From the NCBI GenBank assembly GCA_910576935.1, contig CAJTKG010000003.1, positions 55,686 through 119,685 on the forward strand: a DNA stretch of 64,000 nt. The letters run 5' to 3'. The notes beneath the pieces were generated by a model. It was not told the origin of the DNA. It searched no databases and was given only the letters and a program-made list of their open reading frames with translations. This document shows positions 9,484 to 19,007 of this stretch, one piece after another (positions within the stretch are counted from its first letter, which is position 1; every line of letters starts with the position of its first letter). The stretch is from an uncultured Muribaculaceae bacterium (lineage in GTDB: Bacteria > Bacteroidota > Bacteroidia > Bacteroidales > Muribaculaceae). Made by a program: the position numbers and the translations under genes.

Positions 9484-12036
9484 ATGGAAAACAGATTTTC
9501 TCCTGATATACAAAAACTTCTTGAGCGTAGCAAAAAGGAAGCGCTCAGACACAACAATTCGAGCATCACACCGGCTCATCTGCTTCTTGCTATGATTTCA
9601 GATATTGAAAGCCGTACGGCCAAACTGCTCGAAAAGGCGGCTGTTGGAAGTTCTGTATATGAACTTAAACAAAAACTTGACGAACATCTTTTCAACGAAG
9701 CCGAACAGCATGTCACCGAACTGTCTGTCAGCGATCTGACAAACAGAATAGTCAAACTCAGCACACTCGAGGCACGATTGCTCAAATCTGTGTCGGTTGA
9801 CCTGACACATATACTTTTGGCGCTTTTTCACAACTATGAACTTCAGAACGTCGAATATATGCAGCCGTTTTTCAACGCAGGTATAAGCTATGACAAACTC
9901 TACTCGCTTGTATCGTCGCAACCTGAGGCGGTGAGCGACAGCTCTGATTTCGTTGAAGATGGCGATGAAGAACGAGCGTCGTCTTATGGCGCTGACAATC
10001 GGTCGCAGTCACAAGGTTCAAGCAAAGGGGCACATACACGGTCGGGGCAGAGCGATACTCCGGTTCTCGACAAGTTTGGCCACGACATGACACGGGCCGC
10101 CCGTGACAATCGTCTTGACCCTGTTGTCGGCCGTGAGATCGAAATCGAAAGGCTTGCCCAGATTCTCAGCCGTCGCAAAAAAAACAATCCTGTGCTCATA
10201 GGCGAGCCGGGCGTAGGTAAATCCGCCATTGTCGAGGGACTTGCGCTGCGCATAGTCCAACGCAAAGTGTCGCGTATACTTTTTGACAAGCGGGTTGTGT
10301 CACTTGATATGGCTGCCATTGTCGCCGGTACAAAATACCGCGGTGAATTTGAAGAGCGAATCAAAGCCATACTCAACGAACTAAGCAAGAATCCCAATGT
10401 GATTCTATTTATCGATGAGATACATACTATTGTCGGGGCCGGCAACTCACAGGGGTCGATGGATGCCGCCAATATGCTGAAACCGGCTCTTGCGAGGGGT
10501 GAACTGCAGTGTATCGGCGCTACCACTCTTGACGAATACCGAAAGAACATCGAAAAAGACGGTGCACTCGAGCGCCGTTTCCAGAAAGTCATGGTAGAGC
10601 CCACCACGGCTGAAGAGACTCTCAGCATTCTGCATAATATCAAAGACAAATATGAATCTCACCATAATGTGACATATACTGAAGACGCGCTTGAAGCATG
10701 CGTCAAACTTACAGACAGATATATCACAGATCGCAATTTCCCCGACAAGGCTATAGACGCTCTTGACGAGGCAGGGTCGCGTGTACATATCACCAATGTC
10801 AAAGTTCCGGCCGAGATTGAGTCGCTCGAAAAGGAAATCGAAGAAGCCGACAACAACAAACAGGCGGCTGCCAGGTCGTCAAACTATAATGCGGCCGCCG
10901 AGTGGCGCAACAAGGCTCAGGAACTGCGCGTCACCCTTGACGAGCTCACTGCGAAATGGGAAAAAGCCATGGTTGAAAACCGACAGACAGTCGACGAAGA
11001 CAGCATCGCAGAGGTCGTTGCGATGATGACAGGAGTTCCCGTCAAACGTGTGGCACAGGCCGAAGGTGCAAAGCTGCTTGAGATGGCGCCGGTCCTTAAA
11101 AATGCTATAATCGGACAGGATGAAGCTGTTACAAAAATAGTCAAAGCGATACACCGTAGCCGGATCGGTCTTAAAGATCCAAACAAACCGATCGGCACGT
11201 TTATGTTCCTCGGCCCGACCGGCGTAGGAAAAACCCATCTCGCCAAGAAACTCGCCGAATACCTCTTTGACTCGGCCGACACGTTGATAAGAATAGACAT
11301 GAGTGAATATATGGAGAAGTTTACCGTTTCGCGACTCGTCGGCGCGCCTCCGGGTTATGTAGGTTACGAGGAAGGCGGCCAGCTCACCGAAAAGGTTCGT
11401 CGTCACCCCTACTCTGTCGTATTGCTTGACGAGATCGAAAAGGCCCATCCCGATGTTTTCAACCTGCTCCTTCAGGTGATGGACGAAGGCCGTCTCACCG
11501 ACAGCCTCGGGCGTCGCATCGACTTCAAGAACACAATCATCATCATGACGTCGAATATCGGCACACGGCAACTGAAGGATTTCGGCTCCGGTGTAGGCTT
11601 CACGACACGGGAGGTCGACAGCGAATACACGCATGGCGTCTTGCAGAAAGCTCTCAACAAGGCATTTTCGCCCGAATTCCTCAACCGCATCGACGACATC
11701 ATAATGTTTGACCAACTCGGCCGCGACGCTATATTCAAAATTATCGATATCGAGCTTGCCGGCTTCACCCGACGCTTGAATGAGCTTGGCTATAAACTCA
11801 ACTTGTCTGAGAAAGCCCGTGATTTCATTGCCGATAAAGGATATGACCGACAGTTCGGCGCACGTCCCCTCAAAAGAGCTATACAGAAGTATCTCGAAGA
11901 TGAGTTGGCTGAACTGCTTATCACGGCATCTGTCATGCCTGGCAATACGATTGCAGTCGACTACGATGAAAACGAAAAAAAAATAGTTACGAAAATCATC
12001 GCGGCATCTGAAAATTCTGTAGATGTAAAAGCTTAA
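9484..12036 (+). CDS. clpC: ATP-dependent Clp protease ATP-binding subunit ClpC
   Basis: An 850-aa AAA+ unfoldase that feeds proteins to the ClpP peptidase and works in protein quality control. An N-terminal repeat domain (about 1-145) is followed by a long, polar, low-complexity linker (about 155-195). AAA-1 has Walker A GEPGVGKS at about 240-247; a short middle region (about 440-500) with a UVR-like helix is followed by AAA-2 with GPTGVGKT at about 577. A VGF tripeptide at about 704 sits where ClpA/ClpC/ClpX carry their ClpP-docking loop, which separates it from ClpB. No CtsR or McsAB genes lie nearby. A terminator follows 30 bp downstream. Confidence 0.95.
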   Translation: MENRFSPDIQKLLERSKKEALRHNNSSITPAHLLLAMISDIESRTAKLLEKAAVGSSVYELKQKLDEHLFNEAEQHVTELSVSDLTNRIVKLSTLEARLLKSVSVDLTHILLALFHNYELQNVEYMQPFFNAGISYDKLYSLVSSQPEAVSDSSDFVEDGDEERASSYGADNRSQSQGSSKGAHTRSGQSDTPVLDKFGHDMTRAARDNRLDPVVGREIEIERLAQILSRRKKNNPVLIGEPGVGKSAIVEGLALRIVQRKVSRILFDKRVVSLDMAAIVAGTKYRGEFEERIKAILNELSKNPNVILFIDEIHTIVGAGNSQGSMDAANMLKPALARGELQCIGATTLDEYRKNIEKDGALERRFQKVMVEPTTAEETLSILHNIKDKYESHHNVTYTEDALEACVKLTDRYITDRNFPDKAIDALDEAGSRVHITNVKVPAEIESLEKEIEEADNNKQAAARSSNYNAAAEWRNKAQELRVTLDELTAKWEKAMVENRQTVDEDSIAEVVAMMTGVPVKRVAQAEGAKLLEMAPVLKNAIIGQDEAVTKIVKAIHRSRIGLKDPNKPIGTFMFLGPTGVGKTHLAKKLAEYLFDSADTLIRIDMSEYMEKFTVSRLVGAPPGYVGYEEGGQLTEKVRRHPYSVVLLDEIEKAHPDVFNLLLQVMDEGRLTDSLGRRIDFKNTIIIMTSNIGTRQLKDFGSGVGFTTREVDSEYTHGVLQKALNKAFSPEFLNRIDDIIMFDQLGRDAIFKIIDIELAGFTRRLNELGYKLNLSEKARDFIADKGYDRQFGARPLKRAIQKYLEDELAELLITASVMPGNTIAVDYDENEKKIVTKIIAASENSVDVKA

Positions 12037-12066
12037 ATTACAACAAATATATTACTATGGATATTG

Positions 12067-12104
12067 AAAATAGCGGTCACTTCCATGCGACCGCTATTTT
12101 TCTT
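12067..12104 (+). terminator. Terminator of clpC
   Basis: AAAATAGCGGTC pairs perfectly with GACCGCTATTTT around a 10-nt loop and is followed by TTCTTT. The A-rich left arm could also make it work on the other strand. Confidence 0.85.
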
Positions 12105-12179
12105 TGGATTTTTTCGCAATTACAGACTTTTTATGTTATTTTGCCGATTGTTAAATAAAACCAAGGTCGCGAAACGGCA

Positions 12180-12392
12180 ATGAAAGGATTAATCAGGCGT
12201 GTTATAGACTTGTATGTCGAAGGGTTTCGGTCAATGACAATCGGACGAAGTCTTTGGGCTTTGATTATTATTAAACTTTTTATAATGTTTGCTATCCTTA
12301 AATTGTTCTTTTTTCCCAATATGCTCAACGACAAATATGACAATGATGCAGACAGGGCCAATGCCGTGGCGACCGAGCTAATCAGGCGTTAA
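12180..12392 (+). CDS. DUF4492 protein, small membrane protein before cydAB
   Basis: A 70-aa protein with an amphipathic N-terminus (MKGLIRRVIDLYVEGFRSM), one membrane helix (about 25-45, WALIIIKLFIMFAILKLFF) and a polar tail ending in RR. It sits 28 bp before cydA. DUF4492 genes in this position are typical of Bacteroidota, which suggests assembly or accessory duty for cytochrome bd, comparable in size and place to CydX/CydH peptides elsewhere; this role is an inference. A near-consensus TTATTTTG box lies about 45 bp upstream. An overlapping antisense frame of similar length lacks such context. Confidence 0.85.
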   Translation: MKGLIRRVIDLYVEGFRSMTIGRSLWALIIIKLFIMFAILKLFFFPNMLNDKYDNDADRANAVATELIRR

Positions 12393-12420
12393 GACTATTT
12401 TAATTATTAATTTTAATATC

Positions 12421-13986
12421 ATGAATGATCTATTAGGAGTTGTTGACTGGTCGAGGGCGCAATTTGCCCTCACAGCCATGTATCACTGGCTCTTCGTGCC
12501 TTTAACCATAGGTCTGTCACTGATGCTCGCCATTATGGAGACAATCTATGTCAGAACCGGCAAAGAGTCCTGGAAGGGAATCACAAAATTCTGGATGACA
12601 CTTTTCGGCATCAACTTTGCCTGTGGTGTCGCCACCGGTATTATCCTCGAATTTGAGTTCGGAACCAACTGGTCTAACTACAGTTGGTTTGTAGGAGATA
12701 TTTTTGGAGCGCCTCTGGCGATTGAAGGTCTGCTTGCTTTCTTTATGGAAGCGACTTTTGTCGCCGTGATGTTCTTTGGCTGGAACAAGGTCAGCAAACG
12801 ATTCCACCTCGCCTCGACGTGGTTGACCGCTGTCGGCGTGTCGCTGTCGGCCCTGTGGATACTTGTTGCAAACGCATGGATGCAGAATCCTGTAGGCATG
12901 GCTTTTGATCCCGACCGGATGCGAAACGTGATGGACAACTTTTGGGAAGTGGCGTTCAATTCTGTCGCAATGAACAAATTCTTTCATGCCGTCTTCAGCG
13001 GATGGGTTCTTGCGGGTGTCTTCGTTATAGGTATCAGCAGCTGGCTTCTTTGGCGTAAACGCAATGTTGACGCAGCGGTCAAATCAATCAAAGTCGGTTC
13101 ATGGTTTGGTCTAATCGGCATGTTGCTCACACTTTATACCGGCGACGGTTCGGCCGTCGAGGTCGCGCGCGTCCAGCCGATGAAGCTTGCAGCGATGGAA
13201 GGCCTCTATGACGGCAAAGTAGGTCAGGAGCTCATCGCTTTCGGTATCTATAACAACGAAAAGAAGCCGGGTGACGACCGTGACGCCATGCATTTTGAGA
13301 TCTCGCTTCCTTACGGATTGTCCGTTCTGGCAAATCATGACCCCGATTCGTTTGTGCCCGGTATCAACGATCTTATCAATGGCATCGCTCTGACTGCCGA
13401 TGGTGACACCATCGACACCGTCAGCTACGCCGAACGGATTGAACAAGGCAAATCTGCCCGTGCCGCTCTCGCACGCTATGGCGAAGCCCGTGCCGCAGGT
13501 GACAGCACGGCAATGGAGATGGCTCTCGCCGACATCCGGGCCGATTACAAATATTTTGGCTACGGTTTCTTTGACAGCGTCGAAGAGGCTGTACCGCCTG
13601 TAGCCATGACTTTCTATGCCTTCAGAATCATGGTAATGGCCGGCGGCTATCTGATGCTCCTGTTTGTCGTGCTGATTATCGTATGCTACAAAAAAATCAA
13701 GGTGCTCGAACGCCCGTGGCTTCATTGGGTGGGTATACTTTCGATTCCTATAGTATGGATATGTAGCCAGGCCGGTTGGGTAGTGGCCGAGGTCGGTCGT
13801 CAGCCATGGGTAATACAGGATCTTATGCCTACGCGCGCGGCTGTCTCGGCTATACAGTCGTCATCTGTCGAGCTGACATTCTGGATCTTTGCCGTCTTAT
13901 TCACTCTTATGCTGGCGGCGGAAATCAGCATTATGCTCAGATATATATCAAAAGCTTCAAAAAACAATATCGAACAACACGATTAA
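12421..13986 (+). CDS. cydA: Cytochrome bd ubiquinol/menaquinol oxidase subunit I
   Basis: A 521-aa inner-membrane subunit that binds hemes b558, b595 and d and oxidises quinol while reducing O2, a high-affinity oxidase used by gut anaerobes in low oxygen. Visible are an N-terminal histidine in MYHWLFVPLT (heme ligand), the helix motif FEFGTNWSNYSWFVGD, and the strongly conserved GRQPW (about residue 459). Between membrane helices is a long quinol loop (about 250-395) with a hydrophilic, alanine-rich insertion. Length matches the E. coli protein. It forms one unit with DUF4492 upstream and cydB 12 bp downstream. Confidence 0.96.
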   Translation: MNDLLGVVDWSRAQFALTAMYHWLFVPLTIGLSLMLAIMETIYVRTGKESWKGITKFWMTLFGINFACGVATGIILEFEFGTNWSNYSWFVGDIFGAPLAIEGLLAFFMEATFVAVMFFGWNKVSKRFHLASTWLTAVGVSLSALWILVANAWMQNPVGMAFDPDRMRNVMDNFWEVAFNSVAMNKFFHAVFSGWVLAGVFVIGISSWLLWRKRNVDAAVKSIKVGSWFGLIGMLLTLYTGDGSAVEVARVQPMKLAAMEGLYDGKVGQELIAFGIYNNEKKPGDDRDAMHFEISLPYGLSVLANHDPDSFVPGINDLINGIALTADGDTIDTVSYAERIEQGKSARAALARYGEARAAGDSTAMEMALADIRADYKYFGYGFFDSVEEAVPPVAMTFYAFRIMVMAGGYLMLLFVVLIIVCYKKIKVLERPWLHWVGILSIPIVWICSQAGWVVAEVGRQPWVIQDLMPTRAAVSAIQSSSVELTFWIFAVLFTLMLAAEISIMLRYISKASKNNIEQHD

Positions 13987-13998
13987 TCGCTTTGCCTT

Positions 13999-15138
13999 AT
14001 GACTACATTAGAACTGTTACAATCTTATTGGTGGCTCCTTGTCGCAGTACTTGGCGCCGTTCTGGTTTTTCTTCTTTTCGTGCAAGGCGGTCAGTCTATG
14101 ATCCTCGAACTGTCAGGTGATAACAGCCGCAGTCTCGTCATCAACTCACTCGGACGTAAATGGGAACTGACCTTCACAACTCTCGTCGTCTTCGGCGGAG
14201 CGTTTTTCGCATCTTTCCCACTCTTCTATTCGACAAGTTTCGGAGGTGCTTACTGGCTTTGGATGCTTATACTTCTGAGTTTTGTCCTTCAGGCGGTCAG
14301 CTATGAGTTTCGCCGCAAAAAAGGCAATCTTTACGGTACATCGACTTACGACATCTTTCTGATGTTCAACGGCCTTTTCGGGTGTGTACTGCTTGGTGTC
14401 GCTGTCGCAATGATGTTTTTCGGCGGCGAATTTACCATCAACAAAAACAATCTGCTCGATGTCGCCGCTCCTGTAATCTCGCGATGGGCTCCCACTCACG
14501 GCCTTGAAGCGATTTTCAGTTGGAAAAATCTCCTTCTCGGTTTTGCCGTCTTCTTTCTTGCACGTACACAGGCCGCACTATATTTTATAAACAATATCGA
14601 AAGTACCGATGTATTTGCGCGCAGACTGCGCAACAAGGTTCTTGTCAACGGGCTCATCTTTGCTGTGCTGTTTGTTGCGTTTCTTGCGCTTATACTGCTC
14701 TCTGACGGACTCAGAGAAACAGCCGGCGGGTTTGTCATAGAGAGCAATCTCTATCTTCATAACCTGCTTGAGATGTGGCCTTTGACGGTAGTACTTCTAA
14801 TCGGTGTCGTTATGGTGCTATATGCCATAGGCCGCAGCGCTTTCTGCGCCGCTTACCGCTGTGGCATATGGTGGTCGGGAATAGGCACGGTGCTCGTCGT
14901 CATCGTACTTCTGCTCATCGCCGGATGGAATCATACGGCTTATTATCCCTCACTTGTCGATCCGGCAAGCTCATTGACCATAGCCAACAGCTCGTCATCG
15001 CTCTTCACGCTCAAAGTCATGAGCTGGGTGTCGGTTGTCATTCCTTTCGTCATCGCTTATATTGCGATCGTATGGCGTAAAATGAATAACAAACCGCTCA
15101 CAGCAGATGAACTCGACAACGAAAGTCACAAGTATTGA
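13999..15138 (+). CDS. cydB: Cytochrome bd oxidase subunit II
   Basis: A 379-aa polytopic membrane subunit of cytochrome bd. It has about eight to nine hydrophobic helices and the N-terminal region LVFLLFVQGGQSM typical of the family in Bacteroidota, with the W-E-L-TFTTLVVFGGAFFASFPLFYS helix after it. It carries no heme ligands in known structures and stabilises subunit I. It follows cydA by 12 bp and ends at a strong hairpin, so DUF4492-cydA-cydB form one operon. No cydC/cydD transporter genes are within the window. Confidence 0.95.
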   Translation: MTTLELLQSYWWLLVAVLGAVLVFLLFVQGGQSMILELSGDNSRSLVINSLGRKWELTFTTLVVFGGAFFASFPLFYSTSFGGAYWLWMLILLSFVLQAVSYEFRRKKGNLYGTSTYDIFLMFNGLFGCVLLGVAVAMMFFGGEFTINKNNLLDVAAPVISRWAPTHGLEAIFSWKNLLLGFAVFFLARTQAALYFINNIESTDVFARRLRNKVLVNGLIFAVLFVAFLALILLSDGLRETAGGFVIESNLYLHNLLEMWPLTVVLLIGVVMVLYAIGRSAFCAAYRCGIWWSGIGTVLVVIVLLLIAGWNHTAYYPSLVDPASSLTIANSSSSLFTLKVMSWVSVVIPFVIAYIAIVWRKMNNKPLTADELDNESHKY

Positions 15139-15175
15139 TACAATCCTGTCTATTTAGACAGTCTATTTAGAAACT

Positions 15176-15215
15176 CAGCGGGGATGTCGAAAAATCGATA
15201 TCCCCGCTGTCGTGT
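15176..15215 (+). terminator. Terminator of the cyd operon
   Basis: A 15-bp stem (CAGCGGGGA pairing with TCCCCGCTG plus inner pairs with one G-T) with an AAAA loop, followed by an A/T-rich stretch. It lies 37 bp after cydB. Confidence 0.75.
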
Positions 15216-15230
15216 TATAATATTTTTTTG

Positions 15231-15238
15231 TAACTTTG
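15231..15238 (+). promoter_or_regulatory. -7 box for purL
   Basis: TAACTTTG about 50 bp before the purL ATG; a run of Ts precedes it, with no clear -33 TTTG. No purine riboswitch-like fold was noticed in the short leader. Confidence 0.5.
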
Positions 15239-15287
15239 TCGCTTAGAAATCTATTCCCTTCCATCACATCAACGCCTACATAATATT

Positions 15288-18200
15288 ATGGTCGTATTTT
15301 TCAAAAAGGGCGCTGACAAGTTTTATGCCGTCAGCACTAACCACAGTTTTAACCAACAGGAACTCGAACGATTGAGTTGGCTGCTCAACGGCGCAAAGCC
15401 GTTGAAGGGCTCGAAATTGAAAGGTACTTTTGTCGGTCCTCGAAAAGAAATGATAACTCCTTGGAGTACGAATGCCGTTGAGATTACTCAGAATATGGGT
15501 CTTGCCGGCATTTTTCGTATAGAGGAATTTGTCCGCACCGACAATCCCGAACCATCATACGACCCTATGCTACAGCGTGTCTATACAGATCTTGACAGCC
15601 ACCTTTTCGATATAGCCAAGACTCCTGACGCGATAAAATATATTGAAGACATAACCGAGTATAACCGTAACGAAGGTCTCGCCCTCAGCAACGATGAAGA
15701 GCAGTATCTCAAAGACCTGTCGGCGAAACTCGGACGTCCGCTGACCGACAGCGAAGTTTTCGGTTTCTCACAAGTAAACTCCGAGCATTGTCGCCACAAG
15801 ATTTTCAACGGCAAATTCGTCATTGACGGCGAAGAAAAACCGCTATCGCTTTTCAAGCTCATCAAACGCACATCTGAAGTCAATCCAAACGGTCTGGTAT
15901 CGGCCTATAAAGACAATGTAGCCTTTGTAAAAGGTCCGCGGATAACCCAGTTCTATCCCGAAAACCCCGACCATGCCGATTACTTCACACAACGTGAGAT
16001 AGATACTGTTATCTCTCTTAAGGCAGAGACTCACAACTTTCCTACTACTGTCGAGCCTTTTAACGGCGCGGCCACAGGTACGGGTGGTGAGATACGCGAC
16101 CGTCTCGGCGGTGGCCGCGCAAGTCTTCCGATTGCCGGCACAGCTGTTTATATGACTTCATATCCGCGTCTTGACCCCGAGCGTAAGTGGGAACGCCTGT
16201 TCGATCCGCGCGCGTGGCTCTATCAGACCCCCTCGGAGATACTTGTAAAAGCCTCTAACGGTGCCTCTGACTTCGGTAACAAGTTCGGTCAGCCTCTTAT
16301 CTGCGGCTCGTTGCTTACGTTCGAGCATCAGGAGAATGATAAAAAATACGGTTACGATAAAGTCATCATGCTCGCCGGCGGCGTCGGCTTTGCTGCCAAG
16401 AAGGATGCGATAAAAGGCATACCCGAAGCGGGGCAGAAAGTAGTCGTCAGCGGTGGTGACAATTACCGCATCGGCATGGGTGGCGGCGCCGTTTCGTCTG
16501 TCGACACCGGCAGCTATGGCAACGCTATTGAGTTGAACGCAGTGCAGCGCGCCAACCCCGAGATGCAGAAACGTGTGTCAAATGTCATCCGCGCTTTGGC
16601 TGAAAGTGAAGTCAATCCAATAGTCTCCATCCATGACCACGGTGCCGGCGGCCATCTCAATGCTCTCTCTGAGCTTGTTGAGGCTACGGGTGGTCACATT
16701 TCAATCGACGCGCTACCTGTCGGCGACCCTACTCTCTCGGCCAAGGAAATCATCGGCAACGAGAGCCAGGAGCGCATGGGCTTTGTCATCAACGAAGGTG
16801 ATATCGACTATGTAAAAGCCATTGCCGATCGCGAACGCGCGCCTCTCTATGTCGTTGGCGAGACTACAGGCGATGACCGTTTTGTTTTTGAGCAGGGCGA
16901 CGGGGTCAAACCTATTGACCTTGCCATGGAAGACATGTTTGGCAATTCGCCAAAAACCGTCATGAACGACAAAACGGTATCTGTCCGTTTTGAAGATATA
17001 AAGACAAACACGGCCGAGCTTGACACTTATTTGCGCGATGTGCTCTCGCTCGAGGCCGTAGCGTGTAAAGACTGGCTCACAAACAAGGTCGACCGTTCGG
17101 TCACCGGTAAAGTGGCCCGTCAGCAATGTCAAGGCGAGATACAGTTGCCATTAAGTGACTGCGCCGTCGTCTCTCTCGACTATGTAGGGAAAGCCGGTAT
17201 TGCGACTTCGATCGGTCATGCTCCGCAGGTCGCTTTGGCAGATTCAGCCGCCGGCTCTACGATGGCCGTGGCCGAAGCTCTTACCAATATTGTAGGCGCC
17301 AATCTTACAAAAGGACTCAAGAGTGTGTCTCTTAGCGCCAACTGGATGTGGCCGTGCAATAATGTCGGAGAAGACACCGCTCTATACAACGCCGTCAAGG
17401 CATGCAGCGATTTTGTCTGTGATCTCGGCATCAACATCCCTACAGGGAAAGACAGCCTCTCGATGACACAGAAATACGGCGACGACAAAGTCTATGCTCC
17501 CGGTACGGTAATCATATCGGCGGCAGGAGAAGTCGGTGATATCCGCAAGACCGTATCGCCAGTTGCCGTTAACAAGAAAAATTTCACATTCTATTATATA
17601 GATTTCTCGGGTGACAAATTGAGGCTTGGCGGCTCGGCCCTTGCTCAGACAATGGGTAAAATCGGTTCGGATGTACCTGTTGTAAAAGATGCGGCTAAAT
17701 TCAAGACCGCGTTCGACGCAGTACAGCGTCTTGTAAAGTTGCGTAAACTTCTCGCGATTCATGATGTAAGTGCCGGCGGTCTGGTCACCACACTTCTTGA
17801 AATGACATTCGCCAATACCCGTGGAGGCCTGAAATTTTACACAGATGGATTCAGAATGTATGGTGAAAACGATCTTGTCAAGATTCTATTTGCCGAAAAT
17901 CCGGCAGTAGTTATCCAGGTTGATGACGCAAAGAAAGAGTCTGTAGAGGAAATCCTCGATAAGGCTGCTGTAAAATATTTCCCGATCGCGTGTCCTGCAG
18001 ATGAGCGTGTCATTATGGTAACACATGATGAAAGCGAACATCTTATCGGGATCGATTTCCTCCGCGACGTATGGTTCCGTCCGTCGTATCTTCTCGATAT
18101 GCTCCAGAGTGGCGAAGAATGCTCCCGTCTGCGTTTTGACAACTATAGCCGTCAGCCGTTACGCTACACTCTTCCTGTCGGCTTCGACGGCAGTCTGGCT

Positions 18201-18992
18201 TCTCGCGGCCTCGATCTCAAACGACGTGGCAAGAGTGGAGTTAGAGCTGCCATTATACGAGAGAAGGGCGTCAATGGCGACCGTGAGATGGCTTATTCTC
18301 TTCATCTTGCAGGCTTCGATGTCAAAGATGTTCATATGACAGACTTGATGAGCGGGCGTGAGACTCTCGAGGATATCAATATGATTGTTTTCTGCGGAGG
18401 TTTCTCAAACAGCGACGTTCTCGGTTCGGCAAAAGGTTGGGCCGGCGGCTTCCTCTGGAATGAAAATGCCCGACGCACTCTCGACAACTACTATAAGCGC
18501 AATGACACACTCAGCCTCGGCATCTGCAACGGCTGTCAGCTTATGATAGAGCTTAACTTGCTCGGTTACGGCGATAAAGTCAAACCTGTAATGGAGCACA
18601 ACATCTCACATAAGTTCGAGTCTGAGTTCATCACTGTCAATGTCCCTGACAACGACACGGTCATGTTTGGCAATCTGTCGGGTGTGAGGACTGGCATATG
18701 GGTGGCTCACGGCGAAGGCCGTTTCAATCTACCGTCGAAACTTGACGATTATAATATTATCGCCAGATACAGCTACGCCGCCTACCCCGGCAATCCTAAC
18801 GGCTCGAAGGGTGCTGTCGCAGGTATCGCTTCGGCCGACGGACGTCATGTCGCTATGATGCCGCATCTCGAGAGAGCGATATTCCCGTGGCAGTGCGCAT
18901 GGTATCCGCGTTCACATCGCAACGACGATGTCACCGTCTGGATCGATGCATTCGTCAATGCCCGTAAATGGATTGAAAATATCAAAAAATAA
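15288..18992 (+). CDS. purL: Phosphoribosylformylglycinamidine synthase, single-chain type
   Basis: A 1234-aa cytosolic enzyme of de novo purine synthesis that converts FGAR, glutamine and ATP to FGAM. It is the large single-chain form: an N-terminal PurS-like part, a linker with SQVNSEHCRHK, two AIR-synthase-like halves (EVGRGGE-type segments such as GTGGEIRDR), and a C-terminal class I glutamine amidotransferase with the nucleophile Cys1080 in GICNGCQ and the HGEGRF histidine. All key residues are present and the length is normal. The purF-like gene follows after 15 bp, so the two are one unit. A short A/T-rich leader with a -7 box precedes it. Confidence 0.97.
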   Translation: MVVFFKKGADKFYAVSTNHSFNQQELERLSWLLNGAKPLKGSKLKGTFVGPRKEMITPWSTNAVEITQNMGLAGIFRIEEFVRTDNPEPSYDPMLQRVYTDLDSHLFDIAKTPDAIKYIEDITEYNRNEGLALSNDEEQYLKDLSAKLGRPLTDSEVFGFSQVNSEHCRHKIFNGKFVIDGEEKPLSLFKLIKRTSEVNPNGLVSAYKDNVAFVKGPRITQFYPENPDHADYFTQREIDTVISLKAETHNFPTTVEPFNGAATGTGGEIRDRLGGGRASLPIAGTAVYMTSYPRLDPERKWERLFDPRAWLYQTPSEILVKASNGASDFGNKFGQPLICGSLLTFEHQENDKKYGYDKVIMLAGGVGFAAKKDAIKGIPEAGQKVVVSGGDNYRIGMGGGAVSSVDTGSYGNAIELNAVQRANPEMQKRVSNVIRALAESEVNPIVSIHDHGAGGHLNALSELVEATGGHISIDALPVGDPTLSAKEIIGNESQERMGFVINEGDIDYVKAIADRERAPLYVVGETTGDDRFVFEQGDGVKPIDLAMEDMFGNSPKTVMNDKTVSVRFEDIKTNTAELDTYLRDVLSLEAVACKDWLTNKVDRSVTGKVARQQCQGEIQLPLSDCAVVSLDYVGKAGIATSIGHAPQVALADSAAGSTMAVAEALTNIVGANLTKGLKSVSLSANWMWPCNNVGEDTALYNAVKACSDFVCDLGINIPTGKDSLSMTQKYGDDKVYAPGTVIISAAGEVGDIRKTVSPVAVNKKNFTFYYIDFSGDKLRLGGSALAQTMGKIGSDVPVVKDAAKFKTAFDAVQRLVKLRKLLAIHDVSAGGLVTTLLEMTFANTRGGLKFYTDGFRMYGENDLVKILFAENPAVVIQVDDAKKESVEEILDKAAVKYFPIACPADERVIMVTHDESEHLIGIDFLRDVWFRPSYLLDMLQSGEECSRLRFDNYSRQPLRYTLPVGFDGSLASRGLDLKRRGKSGVRAAIIREKGVNGDREMAYSLHLAGFDVKDVHMTDLMSGRETLEDINMIVFCGGFSNSDVLGSAKGWAGGFLWNENARRTLDNYYKRNDTLSLGICNGCQLMIELNLLGYGDKVKPVMEHNISHKFESEFITVNVPDNDTVMFGNLSGVRTGIWVAHGEGRFNLPSKLDDYNIIARYSYAAYPGNPNGSKGAVAGIASADGRHVAMMPHLERAIFPWQCAWYPRSHRNDDVTVWIDAFVNARKWIENIKK

Positions 18993-19007
18993 CATATAAA
19001 AAACAAT

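Noticed and set aside
9984..11715. Long minus-strand frames (221 and 278 codons) opposite clpC
   Set aside because: Antisense to a well conserved gene; composition follows codon bias of clpC and no motif is visible.
12131..12361. A 76-codon minus-strand frame overlapping the DUF4492 gene
   Set aside because: The plus-strand frame has the right position, membrane helix and family resemblance.
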